In this document: positions 35,631 through 47,153 of the stretch, piece by piece | How positions within the stretch are numbered: the first letter of the stretch is position 1 | Layout: each line of letters opens with the position of its first letter | Translations under genes and position numbers: made by a program | Assembly: GCA_029721435.1 (NCBI GenBank) | Contig: CM056573.1 | Coordinates: 120,179,947 to 120,243,946 of the forward strand | DNA: 64,000 nucleotides | Source: Gymnothorax reevesii | Taxonomy: Eukaryota; Chordata; Actinopteri; Anguilliformes; Muraenidae | Direction: 5' to 3' | The notes under the pieces: generated by a model | Seen by the model: only the letters and a program-made list of their open reading frames with translations | The model's database searches: none | Told to the model about the DNA's origin: nothing

Positions 35631-37430
35631 GTGAGACGCGCTTTTTATTGTTGCAGAATCACAGAGATTCTCGCAATTCAATGCAACCATGTTGCTGCAC
35701 TCGCTAGAGCACTGAATACAATATGTAGCATCACAAAGGGCGATTCTGCCATGAACGTCATTTTACAGAACCATTAACCACGATGCATTTCATCTGAGTA
35801 AAGGGAGACAAAAATACCCAGAATTTCAGACGTCTGCTGCTTTGTAAGACGAGGCAGTTTTCATGCTCATATGTAATACAGTAGGTGCATCTCCGTCTCA
35901 GAGGAGGACAGTCCAGATTCGGTGAGTAAAAGTCCGCTCCATGCTTTTGTTCCAGCCACCAGGATTTGCTCATTTGAACAACCCTCCATATTGGCAGTTG
36001 AACTAACTTGTGAAAGAGACTCGTTGGCAGAAGAAAAACAAGGCAGGACTTGTTTCTGACCCCTGGAATGTCCACCATGACTGAAGGGATGTCCCAGTGT
36101 CATAGCCTGTGGAGTGCTCACCACATGCTTATCGCATGCTCTGATGAGAATATCTCTTCTCCGTTTTCACTTTTAGCCTGTCCTGTCCTTCGTCTGTACT
36201 GTACTGTCCACCAATAATGCCAGCGAAACGCATTAATTGTAATGGAACAAAACGATAACGTACATTATGAAATGCATTCTTAAAATGTCAAGACTTTGCA
36301 CAGCTGTGTTTATATTGCATCACAGGAAAAAGTGTTGCGAGACTGTTACTGTAGTGATATCCCCCCAACTCTAAAAATTAGCCTTCTCACTAAAACTGTG
36401 TCCACGTGCCAAATATTTTGTAAATGTTTTCAGTGTCGTTCCTCTCCTATCGGGCGTGGTAATGCATTATTGGCTGTAATTGCAGTTTATCCATGTAATA
36501 AACACTGAATGGCTGCCTGGGCAGAGTCCCAAGTACTGCTGTTAGCCCCGAAAGCAGGTGTGTTAAGCACCAATTAGCGGCGTTGCTAATTGCTGTATCG
36601 TGTCGCGAGTTTATCGGCTGTGCAGCCCTGATTGGGGATTTGGCGGCGCTGTGCCTGCTTTTACCGCTTTATCCAGGCAGCGCGAGAGGCAGAAGCACAG
36701 AGCCCCGCTCTGGTTATTTCAAAGGGCAAGCGCAATTTTGGCGGAAGCACTGCAAAATGGCGATCTCTGTGCGTAATCTGCGAAGCGCACACGGTTAATC
36801 TTCAAATATGTACACATCTAGGCCGTCTTTAAGTCCTGTCCTGTCACATCTGAATTTGATGCTAAAAGGTGTGTTTCCTTATCGACTGCTGTTGCTTAGT
36901 CTCCCCCGTCCAATCAATCCTTCCTCAACCCCCCCCAACGGGGAGAAAAAAAAAGCTGAAATCACACGGACGTCTGATATTTAGCGGAGCCAGTGCTCAT
37001 GAAAAGTTTATGATCAGGGATACGCTGGTGTCTTTGATACTGCGTAACGCCGGCACAGAGGCAGATGTCTTCCTCAGAGCCCTCCCTAATCCTCTAACCC
37101 CCCCCCACGTGTGTCGGGGGAGCGGGTGCTCGGCTGAACTGAGGCCTCCGAGCGGCTTAACCCCCCGCCTCCTGGCCCCCCGCCTTCACATCACTAATGG
37201 GAGCGTGGGGGCCTGCACCTCCAGCGCTAATCTGTGGAGCCCAGAGACCGCACCGTGCCGGGGTCTTGGGGGGGGGGGGGGCAAGGTGTGAGCGGGGGCT
37301 CGTCCCGTCCTCATTCTGTCTCTCCTGGCTGCCCCGCGCTCCGCGCTGTTTTGAGGTTTTGTTAAGCAGTTTACACAACCCAGGCCATCTGCGAGATGGC
37401 GCCCAAAACAACCCTCACTCCGGGGCCCAG

Positions 37431-37795
37431 ATCAGACAGACAGACAGACAGACTTACTAACTGAATGACAGTCAGACATACCAACAGAGGGACAGACTGA
37501 CTGACAGTCAGACAGGCCAGCAGACAGACAGACTAATTAACTGACTGCCTGACAGTCATACAGACTGACAGAGAAACCAGTAGACCAACAGAGAGAGAGA
37601 GACAGATCGGCTGACAGTCGAACATACTAACAGGGAGAGAGAAAGACAGACTAATTGACTGACTGACAGTCATACAGACTGACGAACAAACTGACCGGCC
37701 AACAGAAATAGAAAAGACTGACAGACGGTCGAACAGATTTACAGGGATAGAGACAGACAGGCCAACAGACAAGACAGACAGACAGACAGACAGGG
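37431..37795. repeat. Degenerate CAGA-rich array with about 115-bp higher-order period
   Basis: CAGACAGA tetranucleotide runs bound the array at both ends. Between them, longer motifs recur: ACAGTCATACAGACTGAC at about 37552 and 37667, GACTAATT(A/G)ACTGACTG about 119 bp apart, and CGAACA..ACAGGGA about 111 bp apart. No protein signal was seen. Confidence 0.75.
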
Positions 37796-38895
37796 CATCA
37801 GGCATGTAGATAGCAGGCTGTTCAGTCCTCCGTTTTACCCTGACCCCCTCCTTCTCTCCACAGTGAACACTGCCTCCCAGGGATGGGAATTAAGCTAAAG
37901 TCCTCATTCATTTGAACTGTCTGTAATGTGAATACTTCAGTCAGGCCAGACACTGATCACTCACTGAAAGAGAGGGGGGAGGAAACATTACCTTCACTTT
38001 GTTGTTTGTGCTCATAGAATAAAAAACCTGTTCTGTTTTTAAGAGACCAGCTGCCTGTGCCAGGGAGCTTTGAGGGAGATACGTGACTTCATTACTTTGA
38101 TTTATGGGTCATTCCATATGAACCAATATACAAGAATCTTCCATGGTCACCCACTCAGATTTGGCTCAAATTTATTCTGAGAGTACCTCTATATTCATAA
38201 TGAACACATGCAAAATTTTAGGCTGCTACTCCAAGGGGTGTCTGAGATATGACCCCCCCAAAATCAGGGGGCCATGCCCCAAGCGAATTGCGGATGTTAA
38301 TTTGTAGGGATTTTGGAGGCCAATATCTTTGGAACGTATCATAGATATGGGCTGAAAATGAATATCTTTGGTATTTTGGGTGCAGGCTTTCAGAATCTTT
38401 TGTCAAAATTTATCTATCTCTTTTCATTTTCAAGATATTGGCCTCTCAAATATGAAAATCTTTCTTGGTGGAAATCAAAAATTCAGTTTTCAAGGGCTCC
38501 ATAAGAGGCCAGGATCCCTTACAGAGTCTACATTGTGCTGTATTCCTTCCATTTGATTACAAGTCTATCTGTATGAGGAGGATTGACTGCAACCAAGGCA
38601 TAATAGTGGACTTAGGAGACCCTGAAAAGGGTCCTAGCTGAAAAAGTCACTTGTTTGCCAATTTTGGTTTGGCAAGTTCACAATGTGGGCAGTTACCCAG
38701 GGTAATGAAACTTGTTCGAAATAAACTTATATATCTTGGCTTTATTCATTCAAAATAACAACTTGTTTTCTCATCTCCTTCACTATTTAATCATGTTATC
38801 AAATATCGGCGTTTTGGGGTAAAAACGCCCATTATTATCCCCTTTATTCTGCAAATTGAAGCTTTAAATAGACAGTTCCTACTCAAACTCAAGTC

Positions 38896-39077
38896 GCATC
38901 ATTTCCTATGATAATCTGACACCTGACATGATGTTGCGTTTCCTCCCTAGGATCTCCCAGGTATTGCATCATCTTCCATGGGTATTGCATCATTTCCTAT
39001 GATAATCTGACACCTGACATGATGTTGCGTTTCCTCCCTAGGATCTCCCAGGTATTGCATCATCTTCCATGGGTATT
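38896..39077. repeat. Perfect 91-bp tandem duplication
   Basis: Bases 38896-38986 are repeated without a mismatch at 38987-39077 (GCATCATTTCCTATG to CCATGGGTATT). A third unit begins and diverges after four bases. The arrangement is either very recent or an assembly artefact. Confidence 0.9.
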
Positions 39078-39854
39078 GCATGATCTGTGGTTAAAACAAT
39101 AGGGTAGCTAATTAATGAATTCATTGATACTTTAGCATGGCTTCTGACAGGTGCAAAATTGGGATTTCCTTGGATGAACTATGCGACAAACATACATACT
39201 GCAGAAAGACATGACAAATTTCATTCGGTGACCTTAAACCAGCCGACAGACAACTTTTGACTTGGCCGTGCAATGTCATATTCACTGAAGATGACCGACT
39301 CTATTTCCATCACGAAAAAGTGTATTTGCCATGCTTTGAAAGACTACAGTGGTCCTGTGCCGATCCATTTAACCATTGTAAGAAGCACATCACAAGGAAG
39401 TACATGGTGACATCATCCTGCATAACAGAGAACCAGTGTTATTAATTTACTGTAAGGAAGTTCATTTCTCTCACTGTGATACACTTTATTTTTAAGATCC
39501 CTGAGAACTGTTGAAGAAAAAATGGCTAGGAAGTTTAAATTGAAACCAGGACACAAACTGCCCTAATTCAAAAGAAGTTACCATTATTTGTATAATAAGC
39601 TCTTTTGTTGTGATCAGTAATCTTGGTTGACAGTTCTTGGAGTCTAGCTTTCTCACATTTGTAATCATTTATGGTCAGTTGTGGGCAGATGGCCATTGAC
39701 TAAGCATCTCCCTTAATCAATAAGATGAATCTTAAGATGGTACTAAAACAATAACATACAACTTATATTAGCTTCACCTTATGGCATTTTATCAAAACAA
39801 AAGCCATAATGGGGGGGTCATAGCATGACTAAATATTGAATTAATATTGCCTTT

Positions 39855-39930
39855 TTCCCATAGGCTCCAGCGCCCCCAACTCTGAGCAGGGTTGAGTGGT
39901 TTACATACTGGATGGATGGATGGAAGGATA
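39855..39930 (+). mobile_element. SINE/LINE 3' tail fragment
   Basis: The sequence CATAGGCTCCAGCGCCCCCA followed by GAGCAGGGTTGAGTGG and GGATGGATGGATGGA is the common fish SINE/L2-type tail. Only the last 75 bp are present. Confidence 0.6.
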
Positions 39931-40608
39931 GATGCTGCGATTGGTGCACAGATTATGTACACAGCACTACCTCTGCAGAGCACACAGCATATAAAAATCT
40001 ACCTCCTCAGCTGCCTGTGGTTCAGTGCTGGGTCTGAGGAGATCAGTCAATCGTGCAGAACAATCTTCAATAGGACAAGCACTGATTGTGTTGCTTTGTA
40101 TATGAAAAACCTTTCCGTGTTGACGGTGGGCGTTGATAATTTCTCTAATCAGGTGGATGCAAAAGCCTGGTGGGTTAATTGGGGGCACGGTGGAGTTTGT
40201 GTCTGTGAAATTATGTGTATTGAGTAGCGCGCCTCTGAAGAATTTGTGGTTTTGACTCTGTGTGTGTGTGTGCGTGAGAGAGAGATGCGTGTACGAGTCC
40301 TCATCAATTGCAGAGTTTATAATCAAATATCATGACACTTAAGAGAATGGCACTGAGATAAACGCTTCAGGTTGTAATTAGCAACATCGGCAAAGAATTT
40401 AATTTTTTCCTTGTTGTGGCATATGGACCTGTCCTTGAAGCTGAATTGTGCTGATACCTTCTCATACCTTCTGTATCGTCTGAAGTATGCAGACAGTCAT
40501 TATAAATGTAAAATGACTGGAACTCTCGTCTGGATAATATAATGTGGACACAGGCGTTCCCAAATTAAAACTGACGGTTTGGACTTCGGACTCATGTATA
40601 TAAATATA

Positions 40609-42239
40609 CACTCAACAAAAATATCAATGCAACACTTTTGTTTTTGCTCCCATTTGTCATGAGATGGGCTCAAAGATCTAAAATTCATTCCAGATACACA
40701 ATATTACCATTTCTCTCGAACATTGTTCACAAATCTGTCTAAATGTGTGATAGTGAGCACTTTTGCTTTGCTGAGACAATCCATCCCACCTCGCAGGTGT
40801 GCCACCTCAAGATGCTCATCAGACACCATGATTAGTGCAAAGGTGTACCTTAGACTGCCCACAATAAAAGGCCACTCTGAAATGTGCAGTTTTGTCTCAC
40901 AGCAAAATGCCACAGATGGCGCAAGCATTGAGGGAGCGTGCAGTTGGCATGCTTGACAGCAGGAATGTCAACCAGATCTGTTGCTCGGGCATTGAATGTT
41001 CATTTCTCCACCATAAGCCGTCTCCAAAGGCGTTTCAGTGAATATGGCAGTACATCCAACCGGCCTCACAACCGCAGATCACGTGTAACCACACCAGCCC
41101 AGGACCTCCACATCCAGCAGGTTCACCTCCAAGATCGTCTGAGACCAGCTACACAGACAGCTGCTGAAACAATTGGTTTGCATAACCGAAGAATTTCTGC
41201 ACAAACTGTCAGGAACCGTCTCAGGGAAGCTCAACTGCATGCTCGTCGTCCTCATCAGGGTCTTAACCTGACTCCAGATCGTCGCCGTAACAGACTTGAG
41301 TGGGCAAATGCTCACATTTGATGGCATCTGGCACGTTGGAGAGGTGTCCTCTTCACGGATGAATCTCGGTTTACATTGTTCAGGGCAGATGGCAGACAGC
41401 GTGTGTGGCGTCGTGTGGGTGAGCGCTTTGCTGATGTCAATGCTGTGGATCGAGTGGCCCATGGTGGTGGTGGGGTTATGGTATGGGCAGGCATCTGTTA
41501 TGGACGAAGAACACAGGTGCATTTTACTGATGGCATTTTGAATGCACAGAGATACCGTGATGAGATCCTGAGGCCCATTGTTGTGCCATACATCCATGAA
41601 CATCACCTCACGTTTCAGCAAGATAATGCACGGCCCCATGTTGCAAGGATCTGTACACAATTCTTGGAAGCTGAAAATGTCCCAGTTCTTGCATGGCCAG
41701 CATACTCACTGGACATGTCACCCATTGAGCATGTTTGGGATGTGCTTGACCGGCGTATACGACAGCGCGTACCAGTTCCCACTAATATCCAGCAACTTCG
41801 CACAGCCATTGAAGAGGAGTGGACCAACATTCCACAGGCCACAATTGACAATCTGATAAACTCTATGCGAAGAAGATGTGTTGCACTGTATGAGGCAAAT
41901 GGTGGTCACACCAGATACTGACTGGCTCTGAGTCCCCAGACCCCCAATAAAGCAAAAACTGCTCATTTCAGGGTGGCCTTTTATTGTGGGCAGTATAAGG
42001 TACACCTGTGCACTAATCATGGTGTCTGATGAGCATCTTGATGTGGCACACCTGTGAGGTGGGATGGATTGTCTCAGCAAAGCAAAAGTGCTCACTATCA
42101 CACATTTAGACAGATTTGTGAACAATGTTTGAGAGAAATGGTAATATTGTGTATCTGGAATGAATTTTAGATCTTTGAGTCCATCTCATGACAAATGCGA
42201 GCAAAAACAAAAGTGTTGCGTTTATATTTTTGTTGAGTG
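40609..42239 (+). mobile_element. Tc1-like transposon, about 1.63 kb, nearly intact, with about 280-bp terminal inverted repeats
   Basis: The ends are CACTCAACAAAAATAT and its complement, flanked by TA (40607-40608 and 42240-42241). The two arms, 40609-40888 and about 41961-42239, are near-identical inverted repeats, much longer than the 20-30 bp of classical Tc1. The copy looks young, and its transposase gene has only two visible lesions. Confidence 0.92.
40916..41921 (+). pseudogene. Tc1-like transposase with one frameshift and one nonsense codon
   Basis: This is a DDE-family transposase for cut-and-paste transposition. Translation from ATG 40916 gives MAQALRERAVGML. The frame then shifts by one base near 40950 into a frame that runs to the stop at 41919-41921. 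That frame has the paired-like DNA-binding region (TAGMSTRSVARALNVHFSTI), a GRPR-like arginine-rich hinge and the first catalytic motif LFTDESRFTLF. It then has QQDNARPHVA and the last catalytic motif region SLDMSPIEHVWDVLDRR. One in-frame TGA at 41319-41321 sits where an Arg codon is likely ancestral (CGA to TGA, a CpG transition). The protein is therefore dead unless the stop is read through. The long open frame on the opposite strand is a shadow. Confidence 0.9.
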
Positions 42240-43857
42240 TATGTTGAACAGGAGTTATAGAACTGCAACAAAAAGAGACTAACTTGCATCACTTGTCCAA
42301 ATGCTTTCAGACTGTGCTGTGAGAGAGAGTGGGCAGCATCGCACTTCATAACGGAATGAAAACGTCGCTCGCCGCGATCGCCTGCTGTTCGGCGTGTTGC
42401 CATAGCTGCTGCCAGTGTTGTGTTAGCCGACTCGGCGAAGAACAAGGGAGGGACTGTAGCCAGAGTCACGGTCCAGTAGAGGAGGGTGTGTAACACACAT
42501 GACCCAGGACACCAGGGCTGTGTACACACACGCTTTAACGCCCTCTTTATTTTCCTTTAACGGGGCTGAAAGGAGAATCCGCGGGGAGAAGCGCTTGCGT
42601 GTGTCTCCAACAGTGGGGCTTTTTTCAGGGGCTCCCAATTCACTCCCTGCCCCATTGTACACGTGTCTAAACATTTGGCCCCCCCTAAAAAATCCCCTGC
42701 GGGCCCTGCGTTTACACATGCGTGGGGGGTGTGTGTAAGGCCAGTAGAGGAAACTGGGGCGTTAAGGGAGCAGTGACCATCGAGCGCAGAGTCGACGGCC
42801 TCACGCTGGCCAGGAAATGTAGGGGAACTGCCTGAGCACCGAGCCCCCGCCCATATCGCCCCTCTCGCTTCCTCATTATGGTGTTTACCTTAGGCTTTAA
42901 CGGCTCTCTGGCCGAGGACTCTCGTGCGGAGCAGTCAATGGGAGGGGTTAGTGGAAAATGACATGTGGCCCCTGTGCGAAATCTCACTGTTTCATGAAAC
43001 ATGAAACTCGGTCAAAACCTAGTCTGTCGCTGGCCTATGTATGGTCTATGCGCAAAAGTGTGAACACTCAGCAACGGCCAATGAGGAAAGTGCCAATGTA
43101 GGTTCGGACCATGCCAGTCCACACAAAGCTCTGTTATTGTTTGACAGGTATTTTGTTTTACTCACAACAGGCAGTTTTGTGTGCCCAATGGCTCAATTCA
43201 AGGGCCCCTCAAAATGAGAGAGAATTACTAAAGTTATATTGTTTTACTTTTGTTTTTAGAGGGATGGTAAAAATGTATGACTGGAAAGAGCCCACAGTGG
43301 CTATATGAGGTGGGAGACATTTTTTTCAATAAATTAGCTGTGACTCCTCCATAAACTCAGATATTACTTAGCATACCCGACACCAAGCCAATGGGATAAC
43401 TGGAAAAAAATGATGAGCTATTATTAAGATAAAAAACTAATGCCATTTTTAGCCCCCTGCCTTGTGATTTTGGGGGAATTTTGAGTATCACGAGGACAAT
43501 GTTCCCTTGACCTCCAAAATTTCCTCCTCTGCGTGGCAGTATTGTTTCCTGCCATAAAGTGGCACAGCTCCGTGTAAGTGAAGTAAAGCCCATGAGGGTG
43601 ATGGGAAGTCTCATCGCTGTGATGCTCGGGCCTCCCTTCACCTGCTGCACATGGGCCGGGGAGTTTGGAGAGGATGAGACGTTAGGGACTGGAAAGTGAA
43701 ATGCATAATGGGTCCTCTGTGTTTCTGCAGTTTTTGCCCTCTTTTGTCAGATACAGTCCAATGAACAATTCCTGTTTGAATAGGGAGGTGACAGAAATGA
43801 TTTTTGGACTGGCATAGCTTATTTTGAGGAAACATATCACCATAACATGAAAGTCTA

Positions 43858-43858
<1 letters not shown>

Positions 43859-43892
<34 letters not shown>

Positions 43893-43914
43893 GTCTCACT
43901 CCTCTCTCTCTCTC
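43859..43914. repeat. (CT)n microsatellite, interrupted
   Basis: Two CT dinucleotide runs separated by TAGTCTCACTC. Confidence 0.9.
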
Positions 43915-45611
43915 GCTGGGCATCTGCAGTGACATTCCTGTTCCTGTCCATCGAAGCCCCTTCTCATGACAGAATGCTCTGTGAATCAACACTCCTGACT
44001 ATCAGAATTTGGACAGTGACTCAGTTAACCACCTTACCTCAGGTCCAGAAACACAGAAAAAAGCAAAAAAAAAAAAAAGTTTCTGCTGCTTTGAAGGTGG
44101 CGACCAGCCCAGATCTCCTATTCCATTCGTCTTGTGAAGGTTAGATTAGCACCCAGGGCCGACGCGATGACCTTAAAGCCTGGCTGAGCAGGCCTGGTCT
44201 CTCACCCTTACTGCGCTCTTCCCCTCGCTCACTGGGGAATGAGTATTGACAAGGGCTTGCCTCACCCCCTCCAGGAGAATGCTGTGCTGCTCTTAAGTGC
44301 TGAAATAACACTTATCTTTGGTTGGGTTGTAAAAAAAAATAACACCGAGCGATGCTTTTGACACAAACAACCCCCCGTAATTTCATTTTTTGCCCTCTCT
44401 CTCTTCTCGGTGTAATTATTCATTGTGAGCCAAACGCCAAACTGCGCAATTTCTTGGGTTTAAAAAAAAAAAAATTCATCCCAGTTTTTTTTTTTTTTTT
44501 TCTCGGTCGCGCTCTCTGATGAAAGCTAAGATGCCAGGGCCAGCGGCGCACAATTAGGCCTTTGCTAAAGTTTAATCTGGAGGTAAGTGCAGCATTCATG
44601 CAGACGGTGGAATGGGGCACACAAGCTCGCATCTGACGGGGGAGAGAAGTGGGGCCGGCGCTCCTGTCGATAATTTTTGCGAGTGAATTTCAAAATAAAG
44701 TGTATGTAACCTGTCATTATTCTGCACTTACGAAGAGGGGTGTAAGTGGATGAAAATTGATCCCGCAAATTGAAAAGGGGGTTAAGTGTTTTCGCCCTAT
44801 CGACTCCAGACAAAATGACTGTTTTATAAAAATGTTCGTTCGCGCCCATTAGCAGCTAAGGCCACAGCAAAGTATCATTTGTGGGGTGCATTGAACTGCT
44901 TGCAGTGAGAATGTATTTCATTGCAGATAATGGCTGTCAAGCAGAAGAAGAAAGAGAGATTTTTTACTCGGTAGATTAAATCATTTGGACCCGTAATGGC
45001 AGCTTTATAATGGGTGTATACGGTGAAAGAGTGCCAAGTTGTCAAAATATGCTTGTAATATTCCGTCTTGATGACATCAAAAATTCCTTAGAGGGTATAT
45101 GTTTGGAGATGCAGACACATTCAATTTAGTATGTGTAGAATGCCTCATATACGTCTTCTATGGATGATGATTCATACTTTTTAAGTGAAAATGTGCCTTA
45201 CTGTTTATCGTACAATGCATTGCAGCTGTTTTATTTTTGTGTCTGACTTTGAACTGCCTTGTCTGATAAGGTGTGGTCTGCAAGTTTGTGGAATGTGACA
45301 AAATTTTTAAGGGCTGTTAATTCCTGCATTTTTCACTAAGTTCGGATGTGAATCCCCTTAACTGTAATGGATGTGATCACACAAAAAAAAAGTGTCAAGT
45401 GAAATATTTACTTTGACTCAAAGCTTAAAAAGATATGAAACTGAAGTGAAGTCCTCTGCTGTCACGCTCAGTGTAATGAACCATACCAGAGTTACACTTA
45501 AAATGCTCACAGAACTCACTGTAATTGAAGCACTTGTCATTCATCGGTGGTGGTCTAGAGTTAGCTGCTGCAGACATGCATGAAATGTAATGGGTGCTCT
45601 TTGTGTCTCAG

Positions 45612-45993
45612 GGGGACTCATATGGTGAAGAAGATGCTCAGTGTGGGCCCCTGTTGGTGGCAGTAGTACCACACCTGCCAAGGGGAGCGGCGGTGGAGCT
45701 GCATGTCATTGCGTCCCATGACGACCCAAGGCAGAGATTATCAACTCGCACAGCTACAACACTTGCCTCTTGCACCATTGAATGCCAGATGCTATGCTCT
45801 AGCACTGGCCAAAGCGCGACTCTGTCGCTATCCCTAAGCTGCGCAAACCCCCGCCCAGCTGAGGAGGAGCAGCTGCAGGCGCTACGTGGCGCATTTTCAG
45901 AAGCTCTGCGCAAAGTAGGCCCCGGCCTCCTACCGCTGTGCGCCAGAATCTTCTACAAGTGTGACTGCGCCCCGGCTGGACAGTTATCTGCAG
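45612..45993 (+). CDS. dph6: dph6 exon: C-terminal half of RidA-like domain 2
   Basis: The acceptor is GTGTCTCAG ending at 45611 and the donor GTGAAT starts at 45994. The exon enters in phase 0 and leaves in phase 1, with 127 codons. It starts GDSYGEEDAQCGPLLVAVVP and continues HLPRGAAVELHVIASHDD, which corresponds to the last RidA strands. By eye, the position of the RidA arginine is Leu here, so domain 2 probably lacks RidA-type deaminase chemistry. Further on are EEEQLQALRGAFSEALRKV and LPLCARIFYKCDCAPAGQLS. It is the longest exon in the window. Confidence 0.92.
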
Positions 45994-46019
45994 GTGAATT
46001 TTGTTACTCCCCTGGCATG

Positions 46020-46240
46020 TGAGCTGAGCTACAGTTTGTGCTGATAGCATGTAGGTAGTGCAAGCATGTGTGCTGTGCTGGCATGTGGGCAGTGCTACTT
46101 TTTGTGCTGATAGCCTGTGGGCAGTGCTAGTGCTGGTAGCATGTGGGCAGTGCTAGCATATGTGCTTTGCTTGTGTTTGGCTTTCCTGGCATGTGAATTG
46201 TGCAAGCATGTGGGCAGTGCTAGCGTGTGTTTGTGCTAGT
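46020..46240. repeat. Degenerate short tandem array, GCATGTGGGCAGTGCTAG type
   Basis: Motifs of the form GCATGTGGGCAGTGCTAG recur irregularly (near 46079, 46108, 46139, 46207) with GTGCTGATAGC spacers. The array begins about 25 bp after the donor of the penultimate dph6 exon. Confidence 0.7.
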
Positions 46241-46244
46241 TTTT

Positions 46245-46352
46245 ACCCCTCAGCTGACTCAGGCCGGAGGGGTATTGTCGCGCGTGTCCGTCTGTCGTCT
46301 GTCGTCTGTCGTCTGTCGTCTGTCGTCTGTCGTCCGTCGTCCGTCGTCCGTC
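46245..46352. repeat. Hairpin head plus (CGTCTGT)n heptamer array
   Basis: ACCCCTCAGC and GGAGGGGT form a small hairpin at 46245-46273, followed by TATTGTCG and then about seven or more copies of the heptamer CGTCTGT, degenerating to CGTCCGT. The head is shared with the element at 1870. Confidence 0.8.
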
Positions 46353-47153
46353 CATGATTTTGTCTTGGACGGTACTCAGCAACTAACGATCGCAGCTTCA
46401 CCAAATTTGGTATGATAACTCACTATGACCCATAGATGTGCAACATCAAGTGTTTTTGCTGGATTTGACCTTTGACCTTAGCTCTGTAACTTTGACCCTG
46501 GAAATTTTGTCTGGGTCAGTACTCGGCTTCTAATTATTGCAGCCTCTCCAAATTTGGTATGATAACTCACTATGACCCATAGATGTGCACTGTTAGGTTT
46601 TTGCTGGATTTGACCTTTGACCTTAGCACTGTGACCATGACTCTGGAAATATTGTCCCGGTCAGTACTCAGCAATTAATCCTCACAGCTTCACCAAATTT
46701 GGTATGGTTACTCACTATGACCCATGCATGTGCAGTGTCAGGTTTTTTGGTGGATTTCACCTTTGACCTTTGCGCTTTGACCTTCACCTCGGAAATCTTG
46801 CCCGGGTCAGTACTGGGCAACTAATCATCGCAGCTTCACCAAATTTGGAAGGGTAACTCACTATGTCCTATGCATGTGTAACGTCAGGTTTTTTGCTGGA
46901 TTTGACCTTTGACCTTAGCTCTCTGACCTTGACCCTGAAAATCTTCTCTGGGTCAGTACTCTGCAACTAATTCTCACAGCTTCACAAAATTTGGTATGGT
47001 AACTCACTGTGACACATAGATGTGCAACGTCAGGTTTTTTGCTAGATTTCTCTGTTTGACCTTAGCGCTGTGACCTTGAGGCAGGAAATTTTTTCTGGGT
47101 CAGTACTCAGCAACTACTGATCGCTGCTTCACCATATTTGGTATGGTAACTTA
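46353..47153. repeat. Satellite-like array, about 146-bp unit, six copies, carrying DR1 motifs
   Basis: The marker TACTC(A/G)G recurs at 46373, 46520, 46665, 46811, 46957 and 47104, giving spacings of 147, 145, 146, 146 and 147 bp. Each unit has AGCTTCACCAAATTTGGTAT, ACTCACTATGACCCATAGAT and a TGACCTTTGACCTTAGC segment. The last unit is cut by an insertion at 47154. Confidence 0.9.
46466..46915 (-). promoter_or_regulatory. Repeated DR1 nuclear-receptor half-site pairs
   Basis: TGACCTTTGACCT (reverse complement AGGTCAAAGGTCA, the DR1 consensus bound by HNF4, RXR/PPAR and COUP-TF) occurs perfectly at 46466-46478, 46611-46623 and 46903-46915. It occurs with one mismatch at 46757-46769. The fifth unit has lost it. 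The match is sequence-level only; no evidence of function. Confidence 0.5.

Larger units (their letters stand above)
35631..45611 (+). other. dph6: dph6 intron (10 kb)
   Basis: The intron is bounded by GTGAGA and the acceptor TTGTGTCTCAG ending at 45611. It holds the CAGA-rich array, the 91-bp duplication, a SINE/LINE tail and a Tc1-like element listed separately. It also has a CT-repeat tract at 43859-43914. The GC-rich stretch 36500-37330 and the stretch 44100-45000 look like unique, possibly conserved sequence. The region 38100-38700 has the look of an old interspersed repeat, but I could not define its ends. Confidence 0.75.

Noticed and set aside
38218..38556. Overlapping open frames of about 60 codons around 38.2-38.6 kb
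   Set aside because: AT-rich repeat-like sequence with no protein signature.
41079..41660. 193-codon minus-strand open frame
   Set aside because: It lies opposite the Tc1-like transposase and is a shadow of that coding sequence.
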